A stretch of 37,499 nt of DNA from Limisphaerales bacterium (GCA_003161635.1 PMOA01000128.1:1-37499), one strand, 5' to 3'; counted from the first letter of the stretch, positions 1 through 8,271 are shown. Program-made: numbers and translations. Notes: generated from the letters alone by a model not told the origin.

Positions 1-71
1 GGCTGAAGGCTAAAGGCTGAAATCAGAGGCCGGAATTCGAAAGGCGGTTTTAATCCGTCCCGCATTGCGGG

Positions 72-94
72 ATCCGTGTCCATTCGTGGTTCAA
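72..94. repeat. dispersed 'gtgtccat(t/c)cgtggtt' repeat, copy 1
   Basis: The stretch atccgtgtccattcgtgg and the bases after it match the repeat at 33034-33065, which carries the same words (gtgtccatccgtggtta). It lies just past the repaired 3' end of the first gene, in non-coding DNA. Function unknown. Confidence 0.5.
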
Positions 95-108
95 TTGAAT
101 CGTTCTGT

Positions 109-1143
109 TTAAGGACTGCCGGTTGACAGGCGGAAAAATGCCGCGCTGCCGACAGGTGGTCCGATGGTTTGGTGGAAGTTTCCCGCGTTGGTGGCCAGGG
201 TGCCGCTGAATCGCTGCCAGATGACCGGCGATAGGAGGTTGGTGGTGTATTGCACGTGGAAGCCGCCGGCGTTGGTCGGCCATTCCAGCGCCAGACCGGG
301 GGGGTTGTACCACGGTCAACACCGGCGCCGGCACCCACGTGGCTTCGAATACATACCACACCGGACTCGACGGATTTGCCGGCGCGGTCCAGACCATGGT
401 TCCGGCGTCATTGATGCCTCCGCCCCATTGGAACTGCTCGATATCGTTGATTACCACGCCGTGGACGCTTGAAAAGATGTGCGGACTGGTGGAAAGGTTC
501 CCACTTACCAGATCGGCGTCATAACAAAACTCCTCAAGATTATTCAGGCCGAGAACGAACGGGTAATAGCCAGGCAAAGGTCCGCGCGTGGACGAGATCA
601 GGTTCGGAGCCGCGCCATACTGGTTCCAGATGATTTCTCCCAGGTCATTGATGCATGGATTATAGCGGTCCACCGCGTCGAAGGTCACCTGGCCGCGCAC
701 GATGGAAAAAACCTGCCAATTGCCATTGGTGAGCGCGCAGTAAACCACCTCGCCGTTCGAGTTGACCCCGAAATCGGAGAAACCCAGTTCAATGATGCCG
801 CCCTGGGTCAAACGGCCGCGCGTGGTGCTGACCAGATCCATCCCCGGGCCGCCAAATGTATCCGCGTAAACCACCTCGCCGCTGTTCGCAAGATGCGGCG
901 ACACACCGGAAGCCGACAGTTGCCCGCGCACGCTGGAAACAATGCCGGTGCTGTTTTGCACCGCCCAGACGACCTCCCCGGCGTTATTGATGGACGGATG
1001 CGCCGCATTCGCAAACGGGAGCTGGGTGATGGACCAACTGCCCGTATCGGCCCGAACCTGGAATGGAGCAAGCAAGCCAGACGCCGCCAACAGGAGACAA
1101 AAAATCTACCGCCAGGAACCACCGGGAATTTGCCTTTTGGCAC
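109..1143 (-). CDS. exported repeat protein with FFRL-type C-terminal tail (disrupted by two homopolymer frameshifts)
   Basis: One frame reads from about 1090 to 50. It has a hydrophobic export-like N-terminus (LLAASGLLAPFQVRA) and about six repeats of an IN-x-x-GEVVW type motif (NNAGEVVW, NSGEVVYA, NSNGEVVY, NDLGEIIW, NDAGTMVW), like HAF-type extracellular repeats. The C-terminus turns to nonsense after VVQPP at a run of seven C/G near 298-304. Shifting frame there restores a sensible tail (GTLATNAGNFHQTIGPP, then AAFFRLSTGSP and TAA at 109-111). A TAG lies just upstream of the signal-like segment, and a shift at the A6/T6 run near 1100-1105 joins it to an N-terminal stretch that could start with GTG at 1141-1143. 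The start is uncertain. Secreted or surface location and function are inferred. Two breaks in homopolymers may be sequencing errors rather than real decay. Confidence 0.6.
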
Positions 1144-1258
1144 CCGCGGATGCACCTGACATTGCGCGGATGAGCGGAAATTGGTTTTGGGCATCACGCA
1201 TCACGATGGGACAGTCGTGGCCCCAGCGCGTTTCGTCAAGCGGCAGTTGAAGATGGAA

Positions 1259-1302
1259 GGGACGCCGTAGCGCGGCGTCCGGACAGCGCAGCGCGTTGTC
1301 CC
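1259..1302. repeat. double-hairpin dispersed repeat
   Basis: Two short hairpins stand back to back: ggacgccg/cggcgtcc around a tagcg loop, then ggaca..gcgc/gcg..ttgtcc. They lie in the non-coding gap between the exported protein and the transporter remnant. The form suggests a REP-like element. A role as a terminator between these two genes, which both read leftward, is possible, but there is no T-run. Confidence 0.45.
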
Positions 1303-1332
1303 TGCTAAAATTGCCCGACGACTCGCGGTGAT

Positions 1333-1704
1333 TCAGTGCGGCAGCGGGTCGGCGCCTTTTTCCTCGACGTAGCGCAAGCCGTGGATGCGGCGTTTGCCGA
1401 CGAGCAAAATCGCGAAACCAATCCATGAGGTTGCGGCCAGAATCAGCGCCACCGGCATCATCGTGTGGGAATCGAAAATGCCGACGCTCGCGGACGCAAG
1501 GCCAGAGACGCCAATCTGCAGGAAGCCCAGCATGGCGGAGGCGCTGCCGATGTTGCGATCAACAGCGCCGCCGCGTTCGGAAAGGCCACGCCAAGGCTGG
1601 ACATGGAAGCGATGGTGGAAAGCGCCCCCAATACAGCAAGAAGCTGTCACCGCCGTCATCCAGCTGAAAAGTTGGGTGATATTGCAAGGCGCTTTGGAGC
1701 GCAA
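1333..1704 (-). pseudogene. remnant of a Bcr/CflA-type MFS multidrug exporter (C-terminal part)
   Basis: The last ~75 codons read NIGSASAMLGFLQIGVSGLA followed by two hydrophobic helices and a short basic tail ending GADPLPH. GSASA-LLGF-Q is the conserved segment before the last two membrane helices of Bcr/CflA drug:proton antiporters. Just upstream another frame carries TIASMSSLGVAFPNAAALL, matching the preceding helix (SLG-x-x-FPN-A-AL) of the same family, so the gene changes frame twice within about 100 bases. The first ~280 residues of a normal 400-residue transporter are absent; upstream DNA is the repeat-rich stretch from 1705. It is almost certainly non-functional. It is unlikely to be sequencing error alone because the 5' two-thirds is gone. 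Confidence 0.65.
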
Positions 1705-1920
1705 ATGGACTTCACACCTTCACACCCCATTTCTTGTCTGATAATTTGTCCCGCTTTTTCAGGTCCAATGTCCACGACCTCCTAGAATGGTTGATTTTAT
1801 TGGTTGTTTTGCAGATAAGGGGTGTGAAGGGGTTTGGACATGCAATCAAGACAAGCCCGAAAAATCGAGACAACTTCACACCCCCCATTACCCTCAAAAA
1901 CCGCCTTCGTAAGCCGTTGA

Positions 1921-1960
1921 TTTCCGGCCTATTCCGGTCTATTCCGGCCTATTCCGGCCT
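1921..1960. repeat. 10-bp tandem repeat (attccggcct)x4
   Basis: Four adjacent decamers read tttccggcct, attccggtct, attccggcct, attccggcct, followed by att. Units are contiguous with no spacers, so this is not a CRISPR array. It may be a variable-number repeat. Confidence 0.85.
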
Positions 1961-2010
1961 ATTAAAGGTTTGAGACAACTTATCGGACAATCTACATCAA
2001 GCTGGCGAGA

Positions 2011-2046
2011 TGGAGCGGGTGAAGAGAATCGAACCCTCGTTTCAAC
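2011..2046 (-). other. 3' fragment of tRNA-Gly, candidate attachment site
   Basis: On the minus strand the fragment ends with a T arm (gagggttcgattctctt), then cacccgc, a discriminator t and an encoded CCA. This closely matches the 3' end of bacterial tRNA-Gly, whose acceptor is gcgggtg/cacccgc. The partner gcgggtg is not found 60-80 bases upstream, so no complete tRNA can fold. A lone 3' end is the usual footprint left at the far edge of an element integrated into a tRNA gene. By that logic the element lay at higher coordinates (5' side of the fragment). The intact tRNA gene is not in this window. Confidence 0.55.
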
Positions 2047-2108
2047 CATTTCAAGGCGGAAAATTTCAGTCCAAATAGTCACATCGACGACGGGGTGTGA
2101 CTCCAAAT

Positions 2109-2411
2109 TCAATGTTTAGCCGTTAGCAGCCGGATGCTCAGCCAGAACCGTCGGTTTGGTTGTGTCCAACCACGTTCCCAGTTCTTGAGAGTGCCCAAGC
2201 TCACGCCTAGTTTCGCGGCTAGAGTTGTCTTGGAAAGGCTTAATTTCAGGCGGTATTTCGTTAGTAATTCTGCGAGTGATTGGGTGCTGTTTTGGCAGGG
2301 TGGCGAATCCACCCTTACAGCCCTGATCACCAGATGGCAAAAAGGGTGCAGAAAGGACCCCTTCCGCCAGTTTGAATCCTGCGAAATTTTCTTTCCACCG
2401 GAGCCATCCAT
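2109..2411 (-). CDS. small XRE-like helix-turn-helix protein
   Basis: The C-terminal half (LAELLTKYRLKLSLSKTTLA, then KLGVSLGTLKNWERGWTQPN) has the spacing of an XRE/Cro-type HTH: LSKTTLAAKLGVS as helix 2/turn and TLKNWERGWTQP as recognition helix and following loop. The first ~45 codons look unstructured, so the true start may lie inside, for example near VIRAVRVDSP. The gene reads leftward into the repeat-rich stretch with the tRNA fragment, which suggests it belonged to a mobile element. A DNA-binding role is supported by the motif; the regulated target is unknown. Confidence 0.55.
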   Translation of the reverse strand: MDGSGGKKISQDSNWRKGSFLHPFCHLVIRAVRVDSPPCQNSTQSLAELLTKYRLKLSLSKTTLAAKLGVSLGTLKNWERGWTQPNRRFWLSIRLLTAKH

Positions 2412-2424
2412 TTTACAGCTTGTA

Positions 2425-2441
2425 GGCGGGCCAAGCCCGCC
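2425..2441. promoter_or_regulatory. GC hairpin just upstream of the next start codon
   Basis: A perfect 7-bp stem ggcgggc/gcccgcc with a caa loop ends 14 bases before the ATG at 2456, where a ribosome site would be. No Shine-Dalgarno sequence is visible. It may affect initiation or be a short dispersed palindrome. Confidence 0.35.
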
Positions 2442-2455
2442 GCTAGCATTTGCTC

Positions 2456-5344
2456 ATGCGACGAAAGGATTGGAGCTGGCTGGTTCTGGTATTGTTTTTC
2501 TGTTCCGGCGCGACGGCGCTGGTGTACGAGGTCGTGTGGTCGAAATTTCTCTCGCAAATTTTTGGCAGCACGATTTACGCGCAAACGGTCGTACTCGCGG
2601 TATTCATGGGCGGATTGGCACTCGGCAATAAAATCTTTGGCCGCCGGGCGGATCGATTGAGGCAGCCGGTGCGCGTTTATGGCTATCTTGAAATCGCCAT
2701 CGGTCTCTACGCTTTTTTCTTCCCGTCGCTTGACCGGTGGGTGGACCGGATTTTCGTCGCTGGGGGAACAGGCATTGCGGAACACCCCGGGTTGCTGCTC
2801 GCGTGGAAAGGTTTTTTGAGCGCGGCGTTGTTGCTCGGCCCGACGATCTTGATGGGCGGTACACTGCCGCTGCTCGCGGCGTGGTTGCAAAAATCCACGG
2901 CGGATGCCGGCCGGCGCACCGCGCTTTTCTACTCGGTCAACAGCCTGGGCGCGGTGGCCGGCGCCGCGCTGGCCGGCTTCTGGCTGGTGCAAAACCTCGG
3001 CATGGTGTCCTCGCTCCAGATGACGGCGATGGTGAATGTCATCATCGGCGCAACGGCGGGATGGTTGAGCCGCAGCCAGTTGATTGGAATCGCAAGCCCG
3101 ACTGAACCGGTGGTAACGACCGCGGACGGCGTTGCTTCGTCGCGGACGTGGCGTTGGGCCTGCGCCGTCGTCGCCATGACGGGCGCAGTCTCGATGGGAC
3201 TGGAAGTGCTGGCGTCCCGCTCGCTGGCGATGATTTTCGGTTCGTCGCTGCAATCATTCGCCGTCGTGCTCATGGCGTTCATTTTGGGCATCGGGCTGGG
3301 CAGCGCCTGGATTGCGTCGTCGCGCCGCCGGAAAATTCCCGATGAAAAAATAGTTGTGCTGCTGCTGTGCGCGGCGGCGGGATGGATCACGCTGCTCGTT
3401 TTTAACATCGAACGGTGGGTGGATTTTTATCGCATCGCACAAACAGGCATCGGTCGCACCAGCGTGGGCTACGTCTATCACGAGTTGCTGACCACGGGCA
3501 TATCACTGGTGATTCTCGGCCTGCCCGCCGCGGGCATCGGCGCGGTGCTGCCTTTGATGATCCGCGCCGAATCGGGAGGGACCGCCACGCTCGGAAACCA
3601 GGTCGGCACGTTGCTCACCTGGAACACGCTGGGGGCAGTGGCCGGCACGTTGGTCGCGGGTTTTGTGTTGATGCCCCTGATGGGTTTGCGCAATGCCTTC
3701 GGCGTACTGGCCGCCGTGCTGGCGCTGGTGGCATTGGCGGCGGCATGGCAATCCCGCTGGCACACCGGCAAGGGCCTGGCCCTGTCGGCGGCTGTGTTTT
3801 CCAGTTGTCTGTTTGTTTTCGGCGGGGAAGGCTGGCGTTGCGTAATCAGTTCCGGCGTGTTTCGTTTGCGGGAGAAGGAATTCAGCGCGCAGGCCATGGC
3901 GTTGCGGAAACAGCGCGTCCATATTCTTTTCTATGAGGACGCGGCGGATGCGACGGTGTCGGTGGAACAGGGTGACGACCTTCCCGGCATCCCTTTCGCA
4001 AGCGAACGTTGCCTGCGGGTGAACGGCAAGGCCGACGCGACGACCCATAGCGATCTCAGCACGCAACTGCTCCTCGCGCACCTGCCCATGCTGGCCCGAC
4101 CCGGCGCAAAGGATGTTTTTATCTTTGGCCTGGGTTCGGGAATATCGGCGGGAGCGGTGCTGTCGTATCCCGTCGAAAGAATGGTGGTGGCCGAGAATTG
4201 CGCGCCGGTCGTCCGCGCGTCACAGTATTTCACGAACTGGAACCGCCGCGTGCTGGACGACCCGCGCGCGCACCTCTGGCGCGAGGACGCGCGCACCGTA
4301 CTTAAATTGAATCCACAGCTTTACGACGTGATCGTGGCCGAACCGTCAAATCCGTGGACGGTTGGCATCGGCAGTGTGTTCAGCCGCGAATTTTATCAAC
4401 TCGCCGCCAGCCGCCTTAAACCCGGTGGCATCATGGTGCAATGGTTTCATGTTTACGAAATGCACGACGGCATCGTGGAACTCGTTCTGCGCACCTTCAA
4501 CTCCGTTTTCCCACGCGTTGAAATCTGGGACCCCTGCAGCGGCGACATCATCCTGCTCGGCTCATTGCAGTCCTGGCAAACCGGGCCCGACGTTTTCCGG
4601 CAAGGCTTCACCCTTCCCGGCGTGCGGTTGGATCTCGCGCAAATCGGCATCCATTCTCCCGAAGCGTTGCTCGCCCGCCAGCTCGCCTCCCAACGCACCG
4701 CCTTCGCCATCACCGGCGGCGGCCCGATCCAAAGCGACCTTTTTCCCGTGCTCGAATACGCCGCGCCCCGCGCTTTTTACCTTGGCGACAATTCCCGGAT
4801 GCTGGAAAAATTTGACGAACGCACGCGCCAGCAATTGCTCGCCCCCGCCGACAAACTGGCAATTCTCCAATCGCTCCCGCCGGAACAAGTCCAATCCATC
4901 TTCTCGGAATTCACCACCATCAACTACGAACTGTTCGTTTCCGTGCGCGGTCTGGCATCGGCGACAACCCTGCCTTGCGTGTTCAACACAAATTCACCGC
5001 GGACAATCATCCCCGTCCCGCCCGCCGACAACCCGACGAATGCCGCCATTCTGACCCGTGCCGCCACCTTGATTGGCGGCACAATCCAACAACGGCGCGA
5101 GGGCATCGCGCTGATCGAATCAGCCGTGGAAGCACAGTCATCGTCCACAAACCGGTCGGCTGCAGAATGGGTGGCGCTGGCCGCAACCGCCGCACTCAGC
5201 ATCGGCGATTTGGAACCGGCCGGACGGTTGGCGGTGCTGGCCCTGAAACGAGACCCAACCGAGGCACAGGCTGCGTACGTGGCGCGCATCGTCGAACGGG
5301 AGCGGCAGTCGCGGCAGGCTGCTGACAGCCATTCGGCGCGTTGA
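2456..5344 (+). CDS. fused multi-pass membrane / spermidine synthase-like protein
   Basis: About 962 residues. The N-terminal ~480 residues form many membrane helices, starting with LVLVLFFCSGATALVYEVVW, a segment typical of the fused MFS/spermidine-synthase family, and continuing to TLLTWNTLGAVAGTLVAGFV. Residues ~550-720 are a soluble Rossmann-type domain like spermidine synthase: DVFIFGLGSGISAG is the nucleotide-binding loop and VIVAEPSNPWTVGIGSVFS is the family's usual block, with E where polyamine synthases often have D. The C-terminal ~150 residues are helical and TPR-like. A TTG lies two codons earlier at 2450, but the ATG at 2456 is preferred. True substrate is unknown; polyamine synthesis by this fused form should not be assumed. 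It is followed by copA on the same strand after 114 bases. Confidence 0.85.
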   Translation: MRRKDWSWLVLVLFFCSGATALVYEVVWSKFLSQIFGSTIYAQTVVLAVFMGGLALGNKIFGRRADRLRQPVRVYGYLEIAIGLYAFFFPSLDRWVDRIFVAGGTGIAEHPGLLLAWKGFLSAALLLGPTILMGGTLPLLAAWLQKSTADAGRRTALFYSVNSLGAVAGAALAGFWLVQNLGMVSSLQMTAMVNVIIGATAGWLSRSQLIGIASPTEPVVTTADGVASSRTWRWACAVVAMTGAVSMGLEVLASRSLAMIFGSSLQSFAVVLMAFILGIGLGSAWIASSRRRKIPDEKIVVLLLCAAAGWITLLVFNIERWVDFYRIAQTGIGRTSVGYVYHELLTTGISLVILGLPAAGIGAVLPLMIRAESGGTATLGNQVGTLLTWNTLGAVAGTLVAGFVLMPLMGLRNAFGVLAAVLALVALAAAWQSRWHTGKGLALSAAVFSSCLFVFGGEGWRCVISSGVFRLREKEFSAQAMALRKQRVHILFYEDAADATVSVEQGDDLPGIPFASERCLRVNGKADATTHSDLSTQLLLAHLPMLARPGAKDVFIFGLGSGISAGAVLSYPVERMVVAENCAPVVRASQYFTNWNRRVLDDPRAHLWREDARTVLKLNPQLYDVIVAEPSNPWTVGIGSVFSREFYQLAASRLKPGGIMVQWFHVYEMHDGIVELVLRTFNSVFPRVEIWDPCSGDIILLGSLQSWQTGPDVFRQGFTLPGVRLDLAQIGIHSPEALLARQLASQRTAFAITGGGPIQSDLFPVLEYAAPRAFYLGDNSRMLEKFDERTRQQLLAPADKLAILQSLPPEQVQSIFSEFTTINYELFVSVRGLASATTLPCVFNTNSPRTIIPVPPADNPTNAAILTRAATLIGGTIQQRREGIALIESAVEAQSSSTNRSAAEWVALAATAALSIGDLEPAGRLAVLALKRDPTEAQAAYVARIVERERQSRQAADSHSAR

Positions 5345-5458
5345 GCGCGAATGAGCTGACTGCCGGACAAACCCCTTGCATCAACAACCGCCGTTTCAAC
5401 TCCCGGTGGAGGTTCGACAAAACCGCCTCGTGTGATAAAATCTCATTGCGAGAGAAAA

Positions 5459-7933
5459 ATGGAGACACGCCAGACAATTCCATCCGCCACTCCGGAAATT
5501 TCCGCCGAAATGGAACTTTCCATCGGCGGCATGAATTGCAACAACTGCGCGCGGCACGTCACCGAGGCGATTCAAAGTGTGCCCGGCGTGCGCAGCGCAA
5601 CGGTGATTTTGGATGCCGGACGCGCATCGGTACGCTGGAATTCCGGCGCCGGACAAAACGTTTCCGCCGTCATCGAGGCCGTTCAGAAAGCCGGTTACAT
5701 GGCGAAGGAAATCCAGGCCGACGCTTCCGCTGGCTGCGAAACCAGACACGCAAGCTGGCAAATCAATCTCTGGCTCGGCGTCGCCGTTACCACCGCGTTG
5801 ATGGTTGGCGAATGGGGATTCGGCCTCGGCAGGGAGCCGTGGTTTCAATGGCTTTCCTTTGCGCTGGCCGGCGCGGTCCAAATTTTCGCCGGGGGGAAAT
5901 TTTACCGCGGCGCGTGGAACCAGCTCAGAATCGGCAACTCGAACATGGACACGCTCGTCGCTCTCGGTTCGACGACCGCGTTTGGCTACAGCGCGTGGGC
6001 GTTGCTGGGTGGTGTGGGCGGCCATGTTTATTTCATGGAAGCCGCTGCCATCATCACGCTTATCAGCTTCGGCCACTGGCTGGAAGCCCGCGTGAGTGCG
6101 CGCGCGTCGGGCGCATTGGAAAAATTGCTGAATCTCGCGCCACAAACCGCGCGGAAATTGGAAGCGCCGAACTCCGATTCGGCGCGTTGGAGTTCAAGCC
6201 CCGGCGTGCCAGCGGACAAGCCGAAACTTGAACTCCAGCCAAGCCATCATTCCGATTTGGAAACCGGTGTAGCCGCGGACGTCAGGCCGCGCCATTCCAT
6301 TGAAATGCGCCGACTCACGTCGGCGGCTACGGAAGAAGAAACCCCCGTCGCTGAATTAAGAATCGGCGATCTGGTCGCCCTGCGGCCCGGGGACCGCGTG
6401 CCGGTGGACGGCGTGGTGACCGAAGGCGATTCCGCCGTGGACGAGGCGATGCTCACCGGCGAATCCACGCCCGCGGATAAATCCGCGCGCAACGAACTTT
6501 ACGCCGGCACGGTGAATTTGAACGGCCGGCTCATCATGCGCGTGACCGCCACCGGCGAATCCACCGCACTCGCGCACATCATCGCCGCCGTGCAACGCGC
6601 CCAAACCAGCCGCGCCGACATCCAACGCCTTGGCGACCGCGTGAGCAGCGTCTTCGTGCCGGTCGTCGTTGCCATTGCCATCGCCGCCGCACTTTGGTGG
6701 GGACTCGCGCCGGAATCGGCCCGGCACATTCATGATCTGCTCGCGCCATTTCTCTGGCCCGCGATGACTCCGACTGGCACGGCCGCAGCGTTCATCATCG
6801 CGGCGGCGGTTTTAATTGTCGCGTGCCCGTGCGCCATGGGTTTGGCGACCCCGGCGGCCATTATGGCCGGCGCCAACGCCGCCGCACGACGCGGCATCCT
6901 GATTCGGGACGGCGTGGCGTTGGAAAAAGCGGGAAAAGTCACCGCAGTGATTTTTGATAAAACGGGAACGTTGACGATTGGAAAACCGGAAGTGACAGAA
7001 ATTTACGAACCCCTCGCCCCATCCCTCTCCCCGCTGGGCGGGGAGAGGGTGGCCGAAGGCAGGGTGAGGGGAATTGCCGCTTCGCTTGCCCGTTCTTCAA
7101 CGCATCCGATCAGCCAGGCGATTGCGAAATTGGAACCGGAGGGCGGAGTTTCACGACGCCCTGACTTGAAGGACTGGCGGGAAATTCGCGGCGCGGGCGT
7201 GGAGGGAAAAATTAAACTCTCAATCCTCAACTCTCAACTCTCAACCGCCCAACTGGGCTCGTTGCGTTGGTTGAAAGAGACGGGCGTGGATTTTGCGGCG
7301 GGCGAAAAGTTCATTGCCGAATGGTCCGGGCAGGGCGCGACGATTGTCGGGTTGGCCGTTGACCAATCACTCGCCGGTTTATTTGCCATAAAAGACACCA
7401 TCAAACCGGGCGCGCGCGACGTGGTTGAAAAATTGCACCGGCAGAATTTGAAAACGTTCTTGCTCACCGGTGACAACGCGCTTACAGCGACGAGCATTGC
7501 CGCGCAATTGAACATCACGGCAGAAAATGTGTTTGCCGAAGTGCGACCGGAGCAAAAGGCGGACTTCGTGAAAAAACTTCAGGCGCAAGGCGAGCGCGTG
7601 GCGTTCGTCGGCGACGGCATCAATGACGCGCCGGCGCTGGAGCAGGCCGATCTCGGCATCGCCGTCAGCCGCGCCAGCGACCTCGCGCGCGAGGCGGCGG
7701 ACATCATTTTGCTCAAGTCGGAAATCGAAGCGGTGCCGGAGGCGCTCGGTCTGGCGCGGGCGACGTTGCGGACGATCAAACAGAATTTGTTTTGGGCATT
7801 TTTTTACAACGCGCTCGGTGTGCCGCTGGCCGCGCTGGGATTCATCAGCCCGATTTTGTGCGCGGCGGCCATGGGCGTGTCGGACTTGATTGTGATTGGC
7901 AACGCGCTGCGGTTGTTGCGCTGGCGAAGTTAG
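5459..7933 (+). CDS. copA: Cu(I)-exporting P1B-type ATPase with four in-frame repeat insertions
   Basis: About 824 residues; pumps Cu(I) across the inner membrane using ATP. It has an N-terminal heavy-metal domain with GGMNCNNC (Cys27/Cys30), the actuator TGES loop (AMLTGES), the membrane CPC motif (VACPCAMGLATPAA), the phosphorylation site FDKTGTLT, STHPISQAI with the HP pair, and GDGINDAPAL. Membrane residues YN (AFFYNALG) and MGVSDLIVIGNAL near the end fit group 1B-1, except that the usual second Ser of MxxSS is Asp. Four segments do not belong to the family and coincide with DNA repeats: about residues 235-260, 271-291, 518-538 and 586-596. All keep the frame open. The start is the ATG at 5459, preceded by gagag; a GTG at 5432 is in frame but lacks support. 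No regulator is adjacent. Confidence 0.92.
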   Translation: METRQTIPSATPEISAEMELSIGGMNCNNCARHVTEAIQSVPGVRSATVILDAGRASVRWNSGAGQNVSAVIEAVQKAGYMAKEIQADASAGCETRHASWQINLWLGVAVTTALMVGEWGFGLGREPWFQWLSFALAGAVQIFAGGKFYRGAWNQLRIGNSNMDTLVALGSTTAFGYSAWALLGGVGGHVYFMEAAAIITLISFGHWLEARVSARASGALEKLLNLAPQTARKLEAPNSDSARWSSSPGVPADKPKLELQPSHHSDLETGVAADVRPRHSIEMRRLTSAATEEETPVAELRIGDLVALRPGDRVPVDGVVTEGDSAVDEAMLTGESTPADKSARNELYAGTVNLNGRLIMRVTATGESTALAHIIAAVQRAQTSRADIQRLGDRVSSVFVPVVVAIAIAAALWWGLAPESARHIHDLLAPFLWPAMTPTGTAAAFIIAAAVLIVACPCAMGLATPAAIMAGANAAARRGILIRDGVALEKAGKVTAVIFDKTGTLTIGKPEVTEIYEPLAPSLSPLGGERVAEGRVRGIAASLARSSTHPISQAIAKLEPEGGVSRRPDLKDWREIRGAGVEGKIKLSILNSQLSTAQLGSLRWLKETGVDFAAGEKFIAEWSGQGATIVGLAVDQSLAGLFAIKDTIKPGARDVVEKLHRQNLKTFLLTGDNALTATSIAAQLNITAENVFAEVRPEQKADFVKKLQAQGERVAFVGDGINDAPALEQADLGIAVSRASDLAREAADIILLKSEIEAVPEALGLARATLRTIKQNLFWAFFYNALGVPLAALGFISPILCAAAMGVSDLIVIGNALRLLRWRS
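6162..6239. repeat. palindromic repeat 'gcgccgaactcc' inside copA, copy A
   Basis: Starts with gcgccgaactccgattcggc and includes ttggagttcaag/cttgaactcca arms. It aligns closely with 31645-31756 inside cstA; both share agcgccgaactccgattcgg exactly and a later gtgcc(a/g)(g/c)cggacaagcc block. It is translated in copA between the last N-terminal membrane segment and the actuator domain. Confidence 0.85.
6270..6331. repeat. palindromic repeat 'gtagccgcggacgt' inside copA
   Basis: Inverted arms gtagccgcggacgt and acgtcggcggctac pair with one mismatch across about 34 bases. Translated as residues ~271-291 just before the actuator domain (ELRIGDLVALRPGD). It is a different sequence from the repeat 30 bases upstream. 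Confidence 0.8.
7010..7071. repeat. palindromic repeat 'ccctctccccgc' inside copA
   Basis: A perfect 12-bp stem ccctctccccgc/gcggggagaggg around tgg, flanked by cccctcgccc and agggtgagggg. Translated as PLAPSLSPLGGERVAEGRVR in the nucleotide-binding domain, shortly after the DKTGT site. It resembles a palindrome I recall from many bacterial genomes. Confidence 0.8.
7215..7245. repeat. ctcaact-type tandem repeat inside copA
   Basis: Runs of ctcaact/ctcaatc heptamers are translated as LSILNSQLSTAQ between GAGVEGKI and LGSLRWLKETGV, a point where the family normally has only a short loop. Confidence 0.65.
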
Positions 7934-8271
7934 AAAGCCCTTACCGAAACCGCAAATTGGGAAACTTTAATTCCTTCACAAAGAGCCGCCCAAAGCCAAT
8001 CTTCCTGCGCTTCTTTGAAGTCTTCCTTGAGGCCTTTACACTCGATGAACATCGCTGAATGGGAAGGATGGTCATCATTCCACGCAACGACATCTGGCAA
8101 GCCTCCGGCAGGTGAATTTATTCGCTCACGAATTCCCGCAACAGTTTTGCCTGTGCCAGCGCCGTAGGCGCAATATCTTTGTAGTTTGATCACCCCACAA
8201 ATACAAGCTCCGTCAGGAGCGACATCTGTTTTATGCCGCTCCGCTGGAGCTTGGGAAAAATTGTTGGCCAA
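7930..8271 (-). CDS. VRR-NUC-like nuclease fragment fused to repeat DNA at its 5' end
   Basis: About 113 codons from a TTG start. The last ~70 residues read GLPDVVAWNDDHP, then MFIECKG, then EAQEDWLWAALCEGIKV, which fits the VRR-NUC/PD-(D/E)XK pattern: Asp of GxPD, E-x-K, then a conserved Gln and helix. The upstream codons do not look like a protein: they translate the nested palindromic repeat at 8158-8300, entering at about AGTGKTV. I read this as the 3' part of a nuclease gene whose 5' part was lost or displaced by the repeat. Expression is doubtful. It is convergent with copA, ending almost at the copA stop codon. Confidence 0.5.
   Translation of the reverse strand: MANNFSQAPAERHKTDVAPDGACICGVIKLQRYCAYGAGTGKTVAGIRERINSPAGGLPDVVAWNDDHPSHSAMFIECKGLKEDFKEAQEDWLWAALCEGIKVSQFAVSVRAF

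Larger units (their letters stand above)
1705..2108. other. gene-free, repeat-rich stretch; probable edge of a decayed integrative element
   Basis: I see no credible gene here. The stretch is more AT-rich than its neighbours. It has four copies of a ttcacacccc-like word (1710-1728 and 1874-1884 forward; 1819-1832 and 2092-2100 inverted), a 10-bp tandem repeat (1921-1960), an imperfect inverted repeat ttgtctgataatttgtc (1735-1751) / gacaacttatcggacaa (1973-1989), and the 3' end of a tRNA gene (2011-2046). Clustered direct and inverted short repeats beside a tRNA 3' end resemble the arm-site region of a tyrosine-recombinase element, but no integrase gene remains in the window. Confidence 0.5.

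Noticed and set aside
1712-1897. 61-codon minus-strand frame
   Set aside because: Falls in repeat-rich non-coding DNA, with no domain or start signal.
1921-1960. CRISPR array
   Set aside because: The decamers are contiguous, with no spacers and no cas genes nearby.
2011-2110. Complete tRNA gene
   Set aside because: No 5' acceptor strand matching cacccgc and no D or anticodon arm can be drawn; only the 3' end is present.
2327-3253. Long open frame on the minus strand (308 codons)
   Set aside because: It is antisense to the membrane/spermidine-synthase gene, has a composition rich in Arg, Gln and His, and shows no motif; a shadow of GC-rich coding DNA.
5341-6231. 296-codon plus-strand frame overlapping copA
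   Set aside because: Arg- and Gly-rich shadow of copA in another frame.
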